Source: Euonymus europaeus (taxonomy: Eukaryota > Streptophyta > Magnoliopsida > Celastrales > Celastraceae). Taken from it: a DNA stretch of 64,000 nucleotides. Location of the stretch: positions 7,755,001-7,819,000 of the forward strand of contig OY756957.1 in assembly GCA_963580455.1 (NCBI GenBank). The letters are read 5' to 3'. The notes under the pieces are model-generated. The model had not been told where the DNA came from, made no database searches, and saw only the letters and a list, made by a program, of their open reading frames with translations. Shown in pieces: positions 33,801-45,203 of the stretch (positions are counted from its first letter, which is position 1; each line of letters begins with the position of its first letter). Both the position numbers and the translations under genes were made by a program.

Positions 33801-36800
33801 AGACAATTAAATTGCACACAAAACCAAAGCACCAACCATGTCATGCAATTATGACATCAGGAATTAAAAATAAACAATATCCGCTTTTAACATGTGAACA
33901 TTAAAACTAAAAAAAAATAGATTTTGCATTTGAGAACTTCTTTCGTGCCTCATCAGTTTCCTGAAGAAGATAACAAAAGGATGTAAGAGGCACAAAGACA
34001 ATTAAATTGCACACAAAACCAAAGCACCAACCATGTCATGCAATTATGACATCAGGAATTAAAAATAAACAATATCCGCTTTTAACACGTGAACATTAAA
34101 ACTAAAAAAAAAACAAGGAATTCAATTTGTCGGAATTTCATCAAAAAATATGATGTCAACGCTAGTGGCACCATAAACATAGCCACTCCTGTGAAAGCAA
34201 ATATAACAGCATTTAAGTTCTGAGATAATATATTCTTCAAAGCAAATTCTTTAGAGAAATGCTAAATATTAATGGCCAGCCATCACTTCCATAGAGCTGC
34301 ATACAAATTTACAATACATAATTTATGAAACTCAGGAGGGGGGCAAATGTAGGAATTATTTGACAGTAGGCAACAGCAGTGCCTCTTATCAAAGCTATAA
34401 CGTATGTGTAACAAATAAGTATTTACTTACGAAGAGGAAAATTAAAGACACACAAACAAATGGAACCTTAAAAAAATTCAATACTTTTTAAATTCAAACA
34501 TAGAACACCTAAGAAATGGTGTTCCCTTTTCTTACCTGCAAGTCATGAAAGAGAAATACGTACTAAAGCTAGCCACATAAGCACAATTCAAAACTACAGC
34601 TTTGCCTCAACAACACAAACAGGACGAACCAAAACACTTCAGAACATGGTTAAGAAAATATTTTGGCATTAAAGCCAAGAATATTTCTAAGTAAGGAAGC
34701 CCATATATGCTTCTTCCCAGGATAATGCCTGGCTCTTCACTCAAAGACACAAACACACAGCTCTTGTCCGATAAAGAGATCATCATGATGAATGCATAAA
34801 ATGCTATACAAATCCACTTCAACAAGCTCCAATCAACAAGACCCTAATACTCAAACTTAATCATTAGCCAGATGGCCCATTTCAGTAGTTCTCAATATGT
34901 CTTCAAGCCAAATCATTGAAAATTGAGCTTCAACCTTCACTCTTCCATACAATTATTTCATGTGCCAGGAGCACTAAATAACTAACAACCATGTGAGGAA
35001 ACTTCCACGTATAATTACCTATAAAGTGTGATTACAGATTGAATAGACAGTGCAATACTTAGATACAAAATTTGATTCATCAGCAAAGTATGAAGATTGC
35101 AAATAAAACAATCAAATATCAAGATCAGTTTTTCATATTTGGGCACATGTCTTCCACATATACTTAACTATATGCTCTTTATACACCATATTATAATGAG
35201 GTAGATAATACATGAAAAATATATTATCTTTCAAAAAGTCCAAACAAAATATATGAGACATAGCATATTCGCCATTGTAAAGATCAACATCACATCTTCA
35301 TGTTTGTGCATATGCAAAGTAATGAAGTATTTACCAGCATTTTAATGTGTATGCACTCAGACTATCTGGTTGGCGTCCTAAACTAAGCAAGTCTTTTTAT
35401 TGCCATAGCATCCATGGTCTAAGTGTCGGTGCAAGTGAACAGCTTTCATTTTCATACAAAAGTTAGCCTAATCATAATTTTTAGTCATCTAGAAGCACAC
35501 AAAAATTATGATGTGGCATACTTGCACGTTCAGGGAATTTGAGCTTGCTTTCTTCTGGAAGCCACTTTCCATTCCGAAGTCAGCAAAGAAGCTGGAAGAC
35601 TTTGGTGGAGATACATGGCTAATTACTTGCGGGCCAGAATTACTCAACTCAGCAGGTTGGATGGTATCGACATACTCAAAGCGAGATGTAAAAGAAGAAC
35701 TAGCAGTTGAAGAGTGAGTTGAAGTGTTAGTTGAAGAAGCAACAGGAATTGCTGGCTCTTCCGGCTTTTGATCATAGAGATCTTCCCTCGGCTGCAAATA
35801 ACAAATTTGAATTAACGGAATTAAAGTACCAAAGAATAATCCAGAAGAATAAACAAAATCAGAATATCTCAAAAATATCCCATTTCCATAATTGACTTGT
35901 TCACAAAGTAGAGGGAAAGAAAACCTTTGTCGTAAGCTTTCGAGCACCCAATCCACTGGACTTCCCAGTTTTCTTTGAAATAAAAGGTTTCTTCATAGAA
36001 CTGACAGTTGTTGTATGATAAACTTTTGGCGAAGGCACAAGTTCGGACGGTTCTTGCTTTCCTAAGGAACTCTCTTTAGGAACGTCACTGTCACTGATCT
36101 TTACATCAGGAAATCCATTAGTTGCTTGGGCAGACTGAGAAAAGATGGGTGAAGACAGTAAACTTGCCTCATCCACCATACTTTTAGCAACTTCTTTTGA
36201 AAGTATCTGCCTATATAAATCAGCAGCTCTTGATGTATACTTGGCCTCAATTTTTCCTCCGTCATTCCATCCGTGTTGTTTAAAGAAAACTTGTGCACGG
36301 TTATTTCCCCCATAGCTCATCATTTTCAATTGCTCAGGAGTCCACGAGTCCAAATTTGTTGACCTACATAGTACATAAATATAATGCATATTGTCTGTGA
36401 TTACAATTTGATGTCATCAAAGTAAAAGCTAAAGGGCAAAACAACGAATAGAACATGAGTATGCATCAAGGAAAGAAACTGATGGCTACAAGTACTATCC
36501 CTAAAAAGAGTCAGGTCAAGGTCAAAGCGAACATTGAAGAGACTTTAAAAATGCATTTATACATAGCTAAGAAAATCAGATTTCGTTTTTTTTTCTGGAA
36601 CTTCTGGATTGACAAATTAGGGTAATTGTTACTTAAGCAAGCAAAGAACATTTAAATTAAAAAGAAAAATTCCCTAGATGGTTTTCACATTATTTCATAA
36701 ATCCAAGATTCAAAATCAATTAAAAAAATAATTTAAACCATTTGCCATAACTTTGGGGGTTTACTTGACCCATTTTTCATAATACAAGGGCATAATTGCC

Positions 36801-37861
36801 CCATTTCTAAACGGCTAAATATTGCTTAGTAATGTACAGGTGTCGCTTATGTGTCAGCATCGCTCATGTGTTGCTTGAATCCACATGGATTTTTTTTTTT
36901 TATAAATACACTTCAGCCATATTTAACAGAAAATGGCTTCAGGGGCGTGGCCCGTTTTTGTAAGTTGAGGGGTCATTTTGGCCTGAAAAAAGTTTAGGAG
37001 CCAAATGACCCAAAACGCAAAGTTCAGTGGCATTTCCCATACTTTTTCCTATCCATTATGTAATTCCAATAGCAAATCATAATTCTCCGAACTTCTATGC
37101 CTGACTTTGCTGGGGGCGAGGAATCCTTAAAATTACAACCTCAATTGCATGCAAAGTTGAAAACCAAGAGTTTTTAAGATATAAAAAATTGTAAATGGTA
37201 ATGATGCCCGGATGGATTGATAATCATATCATCATTTATTGTGACTGGAAAATGAATCTGTTTGAGATGGCTATTAAAGTAATCACAACTGCCCGGGTTG
37301 TGAAGTACTAATGGTAGCGGTGAAGGTATCAACCCAGCCCTCCAATGGAGCTTTCGAAAAAAATTAATGACAATTTTATGTTCTCAAATAGAATAGAGAA
37401 AATACTAATTTGGACACCCATCACACCCTAGCATAGGAAACAGAAGAACCACATCGATTTATGCCTCTATTGCATGAACATGTCAAACTCAAATCAGGAC
37501 TAAACACAAAAAGAGGAACAAAATCAAATTACCTAACAAAGCTGATGTGCACGCCGAGACTGCGATGCGCGGCAGAGCAATCGATGCAAAGGAAGATCCC
37601 GTACGTAACGGACGCCCATGTCGGGTTCTTCGCATTGCAATCGAAACACATCTGAACAAAAACACCACGAAACGGAACATCATTACCGATATCAAATAAC
37701 AGAATTTCCAGATCTGGTTCAGATCTACGCGGAGAAAACAAAAGAATCGCCAAAACAAAACGGACACGTAAAACAGACAACAATAAACGGACCTTGTTTT
37801 CCGATTTGGCTTTAAGCTTTCTGAAGACGGAGTTCTTATCGGTAAAATTGTCGGACGCCAT
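30884..37861 (-). CDS. AGD8/9-like: ADP-ribosylation factor GTPase-activating protein, AGD8/9/10-like (407 aa, 7 exons)
   Basis: Exons on the minus strand: 37861-37793, 37651-37533, 36363-35925, 35791-35522, 33571-33452, 31431-31333 and 30991-30884. All have GT-AG borders and they sum to 1,224 bases. The protein starts [20 protein letters not shown]. Its ARF-GAP zinc finger is complete: CFDC, 16 residues, CIDC, followed by [10 protein letters not shown] with the arginine finger, then STNLDSW and [10 protein letters not shown]. The middle and end carry serine-rich linkers ([20 protein letters not shown], then [14 protein letters not shown]) and C-terminal blocks with [20 protein letters not shown] and [20 protein letters not shown], as in Arabidopsis AGD8-AGD10. 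These proteins stimulate GTP hydrolysis on ARF1 at the Golgi and so control COPI vesicle coats. Intron 4 holds a tandem triplication that includes part of exon 5; intron 5 holds a MITE. Confidence 0.93.
32151..32477. mobile_element. Tourist-like MITE (PIF/Harbinger) in an ARF-GAP intron
   Basis: The left end AGCATCTCCAACAATGATAT pairs with the right end on the other strand, AGGGAAAATCCAACAAAGGA. Both are flanked by tta (32148-32150 and 32478-32480), the 3-bp target site of Tourist elements. It is 327 bases long with no coding capacity. It lies between exons 5 and 6 of the ARF-GAP gene. Confidence 0.7.
33529..34110. repeat. Triplicated 194-base unit across the intron 4/exon 5 border of the ARF-GAP gene
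   Basis: Unit starts are at about 33531, 33725 and 33920, giving periods of 194 and 195. Each unit contains the first about 40 bases of exon 5, its 3' splice site (cttcttcag) and about 145 bases of intron. The copies differ at only a few positions, for example GAAAACTT versus GAGAACTT and ACATGTG versus ACACGTG. Only the copy at 33531 is attached to a full exon 5; the two others end in an A/T run. On the gene strand the two extra partial exons come first. Confidence 0.95.
34111..35521 (-). other. Rest of ARF-GAP intron 4
   Basis: AT-rich intron sequence. No inserted gene or clear element was recognised. Confidence 0.5.
36735..37045. repeat. Dispersed repeat related to the 56-kb palindrome, in ARF-GAP intron 2
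   Basis: Sequences CATAACTTTGGGGGTTTACT and GTAAGTTGAGGGGTCATTTT, then GACCCAAAACGCAAAGTT, occur here and again in the same order at 56438-56680. The middle part differs. The repeat is probably a non-autonomous element, present here as one arm. Confidence 0.75.
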
Positions 37862-38430
37862 GTTTGAGAGAAAGAACGTAGAGAGAGAATGGACGGCGGT
37901 CAGAAGAAGAGCTGCGTCTACACTTTACAACACCAAAAATGTTTCAGAACCCAAACTTTTATTAGCCCAAATCAACCCAAATCTACATGGCATTCCATGT
38001 TGGTGTGCCATGTTGGACTTTTTTAAAAATCTATTTTTATTTATTTTTTTTATAAACGAAACTTTAAAACGTTTTATCTCTCAAAATACATGTTAGATTT
38101 CAAAAAAAATTACATATTCGAACTCAGCGTGTAAAACTCTTTCTAATAAGACCCATTGTCGATAGTTTTTATCGCGTTTTTTCAATTACATTATTTTTAA
38201 AAATAATGTAATTCATATATATTATGTTTAAAGTGTTTATTCGAGCTGAAATTTTATTATATTATGATAGTATAATATATATTCATTATTTTTTTGCCTT
38301 TTTATTGAAATTACGTTGAGTATATGAACCCGTCAGAGTATAATAGTTAGGACCCTAAGGTTTAGCACTTGAGACATTTATGATTTTGTAGTGAATTCGT
38401 CGAGGTTTAGTGAATATGAGTCTTTTAGGT

Positions 38431-38705
38431 TACAAAATTGAAATTCGATACACGAGCCCGTTAGGGTTTAGCGAATCTGTTCCCCTTGGGGTTTATAACA
38501 CTTATTGTTTGGATTACAGCATGAAAATCCGATACACGATCTCGTTAGGGTTTAGCGAATCCGTTCCCCTTGGGGTTTATAACACTTATTGTTTGGATTA
38601 CAGCATGAAAATCCGATACACGATCCCGTTAGGGTTTAGCGAATCCGTTCCTCTTAGGGTTTAACATTTATTGTTTAGGTTACAGTATGAAAATTCGATA
38701 TACGA
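38431..38705. repeat. 84-base tandem repeat, about 3.3 copies
   Basis: Units contain CGTTAGGGTTTAGCGAATCC, then TTCCCCTTGGGGTTTATAAC and TTGTTTGGATTACAGCATG. Because 84 is divisible by 3, one frame stays open and repeats a 28-residue unit. It lies inside a transposon and is not taken as a gene. TTAGGGTTTAG resembles the plant telomere-type motif TTTAGGG. Confidence 0.9.
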
Positions 38706-38769
38706 GCTCATATCGGTACCTATAAATAAACATTAGAAACTACGTAATCAACATATTAGTACAAAAAAA

Positions 38770-38828
38770 ACAATGTAATTAAAGACAATGTAATTAAAAA
38801 CAATGTAATTAAAAACAATGTAATTAAG
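38770..38828. repeat. 16-base tandem repeat (CAATGTAATTAAAAA)n
   Basis: Four near-identical copies of CAATGTAATTAAA(A/G)A. The same CAATGTAATTA word recurs alone elsewhere, notably at 62.8-63.9 kb. Confidence 0.9.
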
Positions 38829-39098
38829 AATGAGTGATTAAAACCTATCGATGATAGATCTTGTTGGATAGATCTTTACTTGCTGATTATGGATATGTAA
38901 TTTTTTTTGAAATCTAATATGTATTTTAAGAGATAAAATGTTTTAAAATTTTGTTTAAGAAAATAAAAATAAAAATATGTGCTGTGAGTTTTTCAAATGA
39001 GATATTTTATTTTTTAAAATTTTAATTTTCCATGTCATTTGCTTACAAAGCATGACATGTAGACTTGGGTTAATTGTTGGGTTACAAAACTTGGGCTA

Positions 39099-39716
39099 TT
39101 TAGCACTACTTGGACAACACCTCCTCAGCGAGAAGTAGAGAGAGAAATCCTGGGAAACCGCGAATTGTTTTTTGTTTCTTCCTTATTGGTTTTTAATTTA
39201 ATTTATGAGAAATACAAAACTGTGCGTTTCAATATATAAGGAAATTAAATTCTCCGGTGAAGTGACCCGAATGCCCTTGGTCGTTTCAAGTTTGGTTGCT
39301 ACGCAGCCTGGCTCCCACTGTGAGCAACGGTGGTTGCGGATGGCAGTTATTACATAGCAAGTCGACAAAAAAGAGTTGGGCTGGGTCTTTGAGATTCATG
39401 CTTGGGCCTATCGAGTTGTTGTAGGCTTTCGGCCTAGTAGGTTGATTAACAGAAAGAGAAATGACGCAAAGAGTCCATTTGTATTTTTGGGCTATGTTCA
39501 TTGTAGCATCTCTATCTGGGCCTAGGCCGTCCAGAGTGAAAAAAAAAATAAGAAATGACAAAGGATGATTATACCAGACAGACCAACTTTTTTTTATACT
39601 AGAAATTTCCATTAGAATTAAAACCAAAAGAGCTTACATCAACATCCACAATATGCTGCACCCACAATGGAAAATTACAAAAAAAAAATTATGAGACATG
39701 TTGACAAGTCGCGAAT
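39099..39716. other. Intergenic
   Basis: No gene was recognised. G/A-rich words (GAGAAGTAGAGAGAGAAATC) near 39130 resemble a 5' UTR, but no start follows on either strand. Confidence 0.35.
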
Positions 39717-40245
39717 TGTTAGAATCCTACATAGAAAGATGTGGGAGAGTTTGATTTGTTTATAAACAATTAAACCCACTTTAACCACCAACAATGCCTT
39801 TTCACAAGTTTAGTGAGTGGAGTCCAAACCCACTTGCTAGAGCTGAGGTGAAACAAAATTGTGCGGGCCCGATGTATCCTCAGGAACAGGACAATCCAAA
39901 GCAGACAATATTATTTGCGTGTATTGTGTGTGGAAATTTCAACATGATATCGGAGCTAGGTTGCTCGGTCTAGTTTGAACTCTTGAATATGACATCTACT
40001 TCACTTGTTCTTGTTAGTGTGTGGGGATTGTGAAATTTACAACATAGTATCAGAGCGAGGTTGTTCGGTCTAGTTGAACTCTTGAATATGACTTTTACTT
40101 CACTTATTGGATCTGTGGTATAACTCAATCTACAAGTGTGGGAGAGTGTAAGAATTCCACATCGATAGATGTGGGATATAAAATATTCTTTATAAGGGCA
40201 AAAGTCCACTAATGAAGACTAAGGGCGTAACCTGAAAAATGCTTA
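39717..40245 (+). mobile_element. TRIM-like miniature LTR element, partial
   Basis: The first LTR-like unit starts TGTTAGAATCCTACAT at 39717. It is followed at about 39941 and again at about 40042 by motifs close to the Met-tRNA primer-binding site (ATGATATCGGAGC and TAGTATCAGAGC). A second start, TGTAAGAATTCCACATCGAT, follows at 40147. The short LTRs (about 220 bases) and tiny interior fit a TRIM. The interior is a direct duplication of about 100 bases (GTTCGGTCTAGTTGAACTCT). The second LTR is truncated or diverged. Confidence 0.6.
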
Positions 40246-40740
40246 AAAGAGGGCTAGCGCTTACGTATCAAAGAAACCAAAGCAAATGCACGAAATGGAG
40301 ATAGTGTGAATATCTTGCATGAATGCATTATTGGGTGTCATAATGGGCTTGGGGTCTACCAAGGTGACATGGGAGCAGTTATTGGAATTAATCAAGTAGT
40401 CAATGATTCAACAATTATGGAAGATATTGATAATAATATTGTGGGTGACAATAATGGTTGAGACTGTGAATAATGAAGCAAGGAGATTTGTTAGCTTGAT
40501 AGAATCTCATCTTTAATGTCTTAATCTTATGAGCAATAAATGGTAGCTATGATGTTGGCCTAGAGTATATTTATTTTTGTTATTTGTTGCTTTATTAGTA
40601 GAGTATAAATATGCATGTACTCGTGATATTGAGCATTCCTAAAAATAATATCAAAAATGAGATTATTATCTCAAACTTGTTAACATTGCATACTCGAGTT
40701 TAAAGGTTAATTGGGCCAAGAAAGGTTCAAGATTCATCAT
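40246..40740 (+). repeat. Probable 5' LTR and leader of a Gypsy element
   Basis: This precedes a Gypsy gag and contains a TATA-like GAGTATAAATATGCATG near 40599-40615. Ends are not defined because no 3' LTR is present. Confidence 0.4.
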
Positions 40741-41960
40741 TGGAGCTTTCATTGAGAGCAAAATTTTCCTTTGAATCCCACACAATCTTGGAATGTCACA
40801 AAAAGAGGGGATTGAAGCTCTAGAGACTCACATATAGGCCTTCAACATGGAGATGTAGTAGCGGTTAGATCAAATGGCCGAAATGTTACGAGAGAAAAAA
40901 AAGGAGGAAAAGGGAGAAGAAACCGGAGCAGGGACAACCAGTCCTTTGGGTCCACTGTCCAAAGTCTCTCCAACAGTGATGCTAGCAGCGAAGAGGACTC
41001 TTCCTCTACCAGTGAAGACGAGGAGAAATCAAAGAAGTCTTTCAAGGGAAAAAAAACCCAAAATGACTTTCCAATATTCAAAGGCGAAGATCCAATTTCA
41101 TGGCTGAGTTGAGCTCAATAATTTTTCAATTTCCAAAGAAACAAAGCAAATAAACGAGTGGAATATGTCTCATTTTTCTTGGAAGGAGAGGCAAATCGGT
41201 GGTGCCAATAGGTCCGTCGACTCTACTACAAGAAACACAAGACAATCATATGGAAGGATTTTGAGAGAGAATTGATGGCGAGATTCTGCCCCACTGGCTA
41301 TGTAGACCATGACGAGCCTTTTTCACGAATCAAACAGACTAGAGACTTACATGACTATTTAAAAGAATACGGACGACTCACCATGCTAGTGCATGGATGG
41401 CCTAAAAATGCCCTCGTGGGGACCTTTATAGGGGGTCTCAAACCTGAGTTGGCAAAAAAAATCAAGGCGGCCAAGCCTCGATCAGTTCGCAAGGTCATTG
41501 AATTAGCAAGATTGGAAGATGAACATTTGACGGATGTTCGCCGTGGATGGAGGTTAGACTAGTGTCGATCCTTGACTCCTATCACTAAAAATATAGCCAG
41601 CAAGCCTACGAGTTCAGTAACCAAGCCCTTACCGCCAGGCGTTAAGCGTTAATATGAGAGGAAATGCAAAAAAAAGTGAGAAAATGGGCTTTGTTTCAAC
41701 TGCAACGAGAAGTTCATTCTCGGTTATCGTTGTAAAGTACCCCAGTCATTTATGATCAAAGCATGCACTGAAGAGGATCTGATTTTAGATGCAGATGAGG
41801 AAAGGATAACTTCTGAACCTGAACACCCAAAAATTTCACTACATGCATTGGATGGTGTAAAAGGGCCACGAACCGTTCGGCCACATAGCCGTGTAAATAA
41901 CAAATTTGTAACAATGCTCATTGACAATGGCTCATCACATAATTTAGGGCAATAATCAGG
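40740..41960 (+). pseudogene. Gypsy gag and protease pseudogene
   Basis: Pieces follow Ty3/Gypsy gag order: MAEMLREKKKEEK (40874), a FLEGEANRWCQ segment (about 41172), MARFCPTGYVD and YGRLTMLVHGWPKNALVGTF (41275-41430), then an altered zinc knuckle (CFNCNEKFILGYRC, 41690-41732) in which the usual His is Tyr. The protease site reads LIDNGSSHN (about 41920-41946) where DSG is usual. Stops at about 41105, 41206 and 41561 and frameshifts make it non-functional. Confidence 0.8.
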
Positions 41961-42085
41961 TTACCAAATCACTGAAGCTCGAAGTCACTTCGATAGAACC
42001 TTTTGAAGTTCGGGTCATAAATGGAGACCATCTTTGATGCAAGGAAGCATGCCTAAGAAGCCGAATCTGCCTACAAGAAATACAT

Positions 42086-43990
42086 ATGAAAGTGGATTTA
42101 TTTTTCATGCCATTAAGTTGGTTTGATATTGTGTTGAGCATACAATGGTTATGTGAGTTGGGTCGTGTAGTATCCGACTACAAAAATATGACAATGGAGT
42201 TTCAATGGGGCAAGCAATGGATCAAGTTAGCAGCGAATGCAGTTGAAGACCTGAAGCTAATGACGTCAAACTCATTTGAGAAGATTTGGAGAAGTGGGGG
42301 TCAATGCTTTTCCATTCAACAAGTAAATGCTGGGACCTATGATCATGGGCAAGAGCCTAAATCTTATGCGTATAAAATTCAAGAACTTCAAAGGGAGTTC
42401 AAAATGGTGATAGAATAACCTAGGACCATTCCATCAAAGAGATCTTTTGATCATAGGATACCATTGCAAGATGAAACCAAGGCCGTTAATGTGCCCTCAT
42501 ATCCTTATGCTCACTTTCAAAAAAATGAGATAGAAAAACAATTGTCCGAGATGCTACAACAAGGGTTAATCCGTCCCAGCAACAGCTCTTTTTTCATCTC
42601 CAATGCTTCTCGTTAAAAAGAAGGATGGATCATGACGGTTCTGTAATGATTATAGGGCCTTGAATGAAGCAACTATCAAGGATATATTTCCTATCCCAAC
42701 GGTGGACGATATGTTTGATGAACTCCAAGGATCCAAGGTTTTTTCTAAATTGGATCTTCGAGCCGGGTACTACCAAGTCCGAGTTCAAGAAACTGACATC
42801 CACAAGATAGCTTTTCGGACTCACAATGGCCACTATGAGTATTTGGTAATGTCTTTCGGCCTTAGCAATGCTCCATCTACATTTCAGTTTGCCATGAATC
42901 ACATTTTCTCTGCACAATTAAGAAAGTTCGTACTTGTTTTCTTTGATGATATTTTAGTTTACTCTAACAATTGGGCTGACCATGTAACACACCTGTGGGT
43001 AGTGCTTGAGATATTGTAACGAAAAGGTTTTTATTAAGCCTTACAAATGCGCTTTCGCGCAAGAGGAGTTCGAGTATTTAGGCCACATAATCTCTCGTGA
43101 TGGACTAAAAGTGGACCAACGAAAAATTGAAGCCATGCAATCTTGGCCCCAACCTAAATTCATCTCGGCACTCAAAGGGTTCCTCGGGCTAACGGGATAT
43201 TATAGAAAATTTGTGAAACATTATGAACTCATAGCCAAGTCATTAACTGACATGTTGCAGAAAGGAAATTTTGGCTGGAATCCCACAAGCCTGTCACCTT
43301 TCCAAGCTCTCAAGGATGCAATGACTCACACACTAGTTCTGGCAATGCCAAATTTTAAAGAGATCTTTGAAGTACATATGGATGAGTGTGATGATGGAAT
43401 TGGGGCAGTTCTTACACAAAATGGCGACCTTGGCATACCTTAGCAAGACATTGGGACGACTGAAGCGTGGCTGGTCCGTTTACTCAAAGGAGATGTTGGC
43501 CGTAAGTGAAGCTATTCGCCTATGGCAACCATATTTGATTGCCCGCAAGTTCAGAATTTTTACTGACCAACAACCACTCAAACATTTATTGGAGCAACGG
43601 ATCGTCACCCCGGAGCAACAAAAATTCATATTTAAACTATTGGGCTTTGAATTTGAGATTCATTATCGACCCAGCAAGGAAAATATCATTGATGATGCTC
43701 TCTCTCGCCGAACTGACAGCGCACTTTTGGCAGCTATTACTAGGTCCATGTGGCTTATTTAGGACAAGATATGAGCCCATGACTCTACATGTAGCTACTA
43801 TCTAGAATTACGAAGAAAACTAGAAGAATCACCCCATTGAATGTCGTCCTTCAGTGATCGGGATGGGATCATTTGCCACAAGAGACCTGCGGTGGTACCA
43901 GCAGTTCACGAACTCCACCAGAAAATACTCCACCAGAATATCATGTGGCACCAGAATATCATTAAAAATAGGCCGACTAAATGGTTAATC
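42086..43990 (+). pseudogene. Gypsy RT-RNase H pseudogene, integrase lost
   Basis: RT runs from about 42540 to 43015 with [15 protein letters not shown] and the catalytic FFDDILVYS (42940-42966), both intact. The connection and RNase H follow: GFLGLTGYYRKFVKHY, then VYSKEMLAVSEAIRLW, FRIFTDQQPLKHLL and HYRPSKENIIDDALSR (to about 43710). A short frame at 43841 (DRDGIICHKRPAVVP, then ELHQKILH) looks like the integrase N-terminal start; sequence then leaves the family. Frameshifts lie near 43015 and 43440. No 3' LTR is visible, so the 3' end is deleted. Confidence 0.85.
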
Positions 43991-44184
43991 GGAAACAAGA
44001 TTGAACAATTTGGAAATTTGACTGATTGGAACCGATCAAGTGTTAAGACTTGTTGTTAGTTCAAAGAATATGTAGAAAATGTGTGATTATCTAACTTCCA
44101 ACCAAGTGATCTGTGTTTAGTTTGAAAAATACTAAACCACTTGGTTTTGGCTTTGTCTTAATGAAAATGACTTCAATATTTCCT

Positions 44185-44662
44185 TACGTATTGTTTGGAA
44201 GAGGAAGGAAAAAGAGAAGAAAAAAAAATTGAGGAAAAAATGAAGGAAAAATGAAAATTAAGGTAGTTTGAAAAGAGAGAGGGAAAAAGAGAAAAACAAA
44301 AATGGAAGGAAAAAAGTTGTAGGGGCCCGCCCTTTTTTCCACCCAAAACTGGGAGGAAAATTGGTTGTTGAAGACAAAGTAGCGTGGGCCCCACCGATTG
44401 TCAGTAAAAAGTTGCAACTGGAGACAACATTTGCGATGGTTTTTTTTTTTTCCAAATTATTTATTTGCCCTCAAAGTAACTTTTTCTAAGGATAAAATAG
44501 TAATTCTATTTTTATCTCACAGACAGTCGAAAATACACCTTTTCACTTTTCGTCCATTGTTTTTTTACTATCAAAACAAGAATAGTGAAAATTAATTTTC
44601 ACTTACCTCCCATCCCTTCAAAATTTTCTTTCCGTCCCCTCCCATCTTCCCATACAATGTGT
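44185..44662. mobile_element. Possible MITE with G/A-rich arms
   Basis: The left end GTATTGTTTGGAAGAGGAAG resembles the reverse complement of the right end, GTATGGGAAGATGGGAGGGG. The interior is low-complexity GAAAAAG on the left and CTTTCC on the right, so both arms could pair. No target duplication was confirmed. Confidence 0.5.
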
Positions 44663-45085
44663 TAGCGTCACTTAAAAAGCAGTAATAGAAACTCAAACAC
44701 CAAAATGCAAGAGCTTCTAATAAGTTAATGAAAAATAATACATCCTAGAATGCATTGAAATTTCTTTGAATGCTACACCAGAGTGCATGAAAAAACATGT
44801 TTTACATATTAAATCTAACATAGCCACTTAGACTATCACTCGGAAGTGTTTGAACTAATCTAGGAGGTAAGAAAAAAAATAAATGATGACCGGAGTCATC
44901 CTAAAAGAGATTAAGTTTTGAGACATTAGGTCTGTTTTTGACACGATTCCTAGCATTCTACTTCTGTTGATGTTGTTTTTTATAAACCTCCTCAATGGTA
45001 GTGGTTTTCCTTGATTCTTGACACGTTCTTCACTTCTGGGAGAGTTGTAGGTCGTAAGCTTCTAAGACAATGCTTGATCATGATG
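44663..45085. other. Intergenic
   Basis: Nothing was recognised in this AT-rich stretch. Confidence 0.35.
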
Positions 45086-45087
45086 TT

Positions 45088-45198
45088 ACTCCATTATTCT
45101 CCCCTACAAAAGAGGTCCATGAAGTCGATGCTTTGTTGAGCTCTGTAAAGTCCATGCATACACACCACTTTTCATTCTTCTTGCATACTACTACCATA
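45088..45198 (-). pseudogene. Gypsy reverse transcriptase fragment (minus strand)
   Basis: The minus strand encodes VVVCKKNEKWCVCMDFTELN, close to the Gypsy RT segment VVxVKKKNGKWRxCVDYxxLN. Only about 35 codons remain before sequence similarity ends at 45198. Confidence 0.5.
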
Positions 45199-45203
45199 TA
45201 AGG

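Larger units (their letters stand above)
37949..39098. mobile_element. Non-autonomous element with long TIRs, 5' of the ARF-GAP gene
   Basis: The left arm (about 37949-38120) and right arm (about 38885-39098) are inverted copies. ACCCAAACTTTTATTAGCCC on the left pairs with AGCCCAAGTTTTGTAACCCA read on the other strand, and AGATTTCAAAAAAAATTACA is shared perfectly. Arms of about 200 bases suggest a Mutator-like non-autonomous unit, but I could not find a 9-bp target duplication. Tandem repeats fill the centre. The element lies only about 90 bases upstream of the ARF-GAP start codon, so it may supply part of that promoter or 5' UTR. Confidence 0.7.

Noticed and set aside
38410..38664. An 84-codon frame with 28-residue repeats
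   Set aside because: It is the translation of an 84-base tandem repeat inside a transposon; repeats divisible by three stay open in any frame that lacks a stop.
39717..40245. Cassandra-type TRIM carrying a 5S rRNA promoter
   Set aside because: The LTR lacks the 5S internal promoter boxes, so only a general TRIM call is made.
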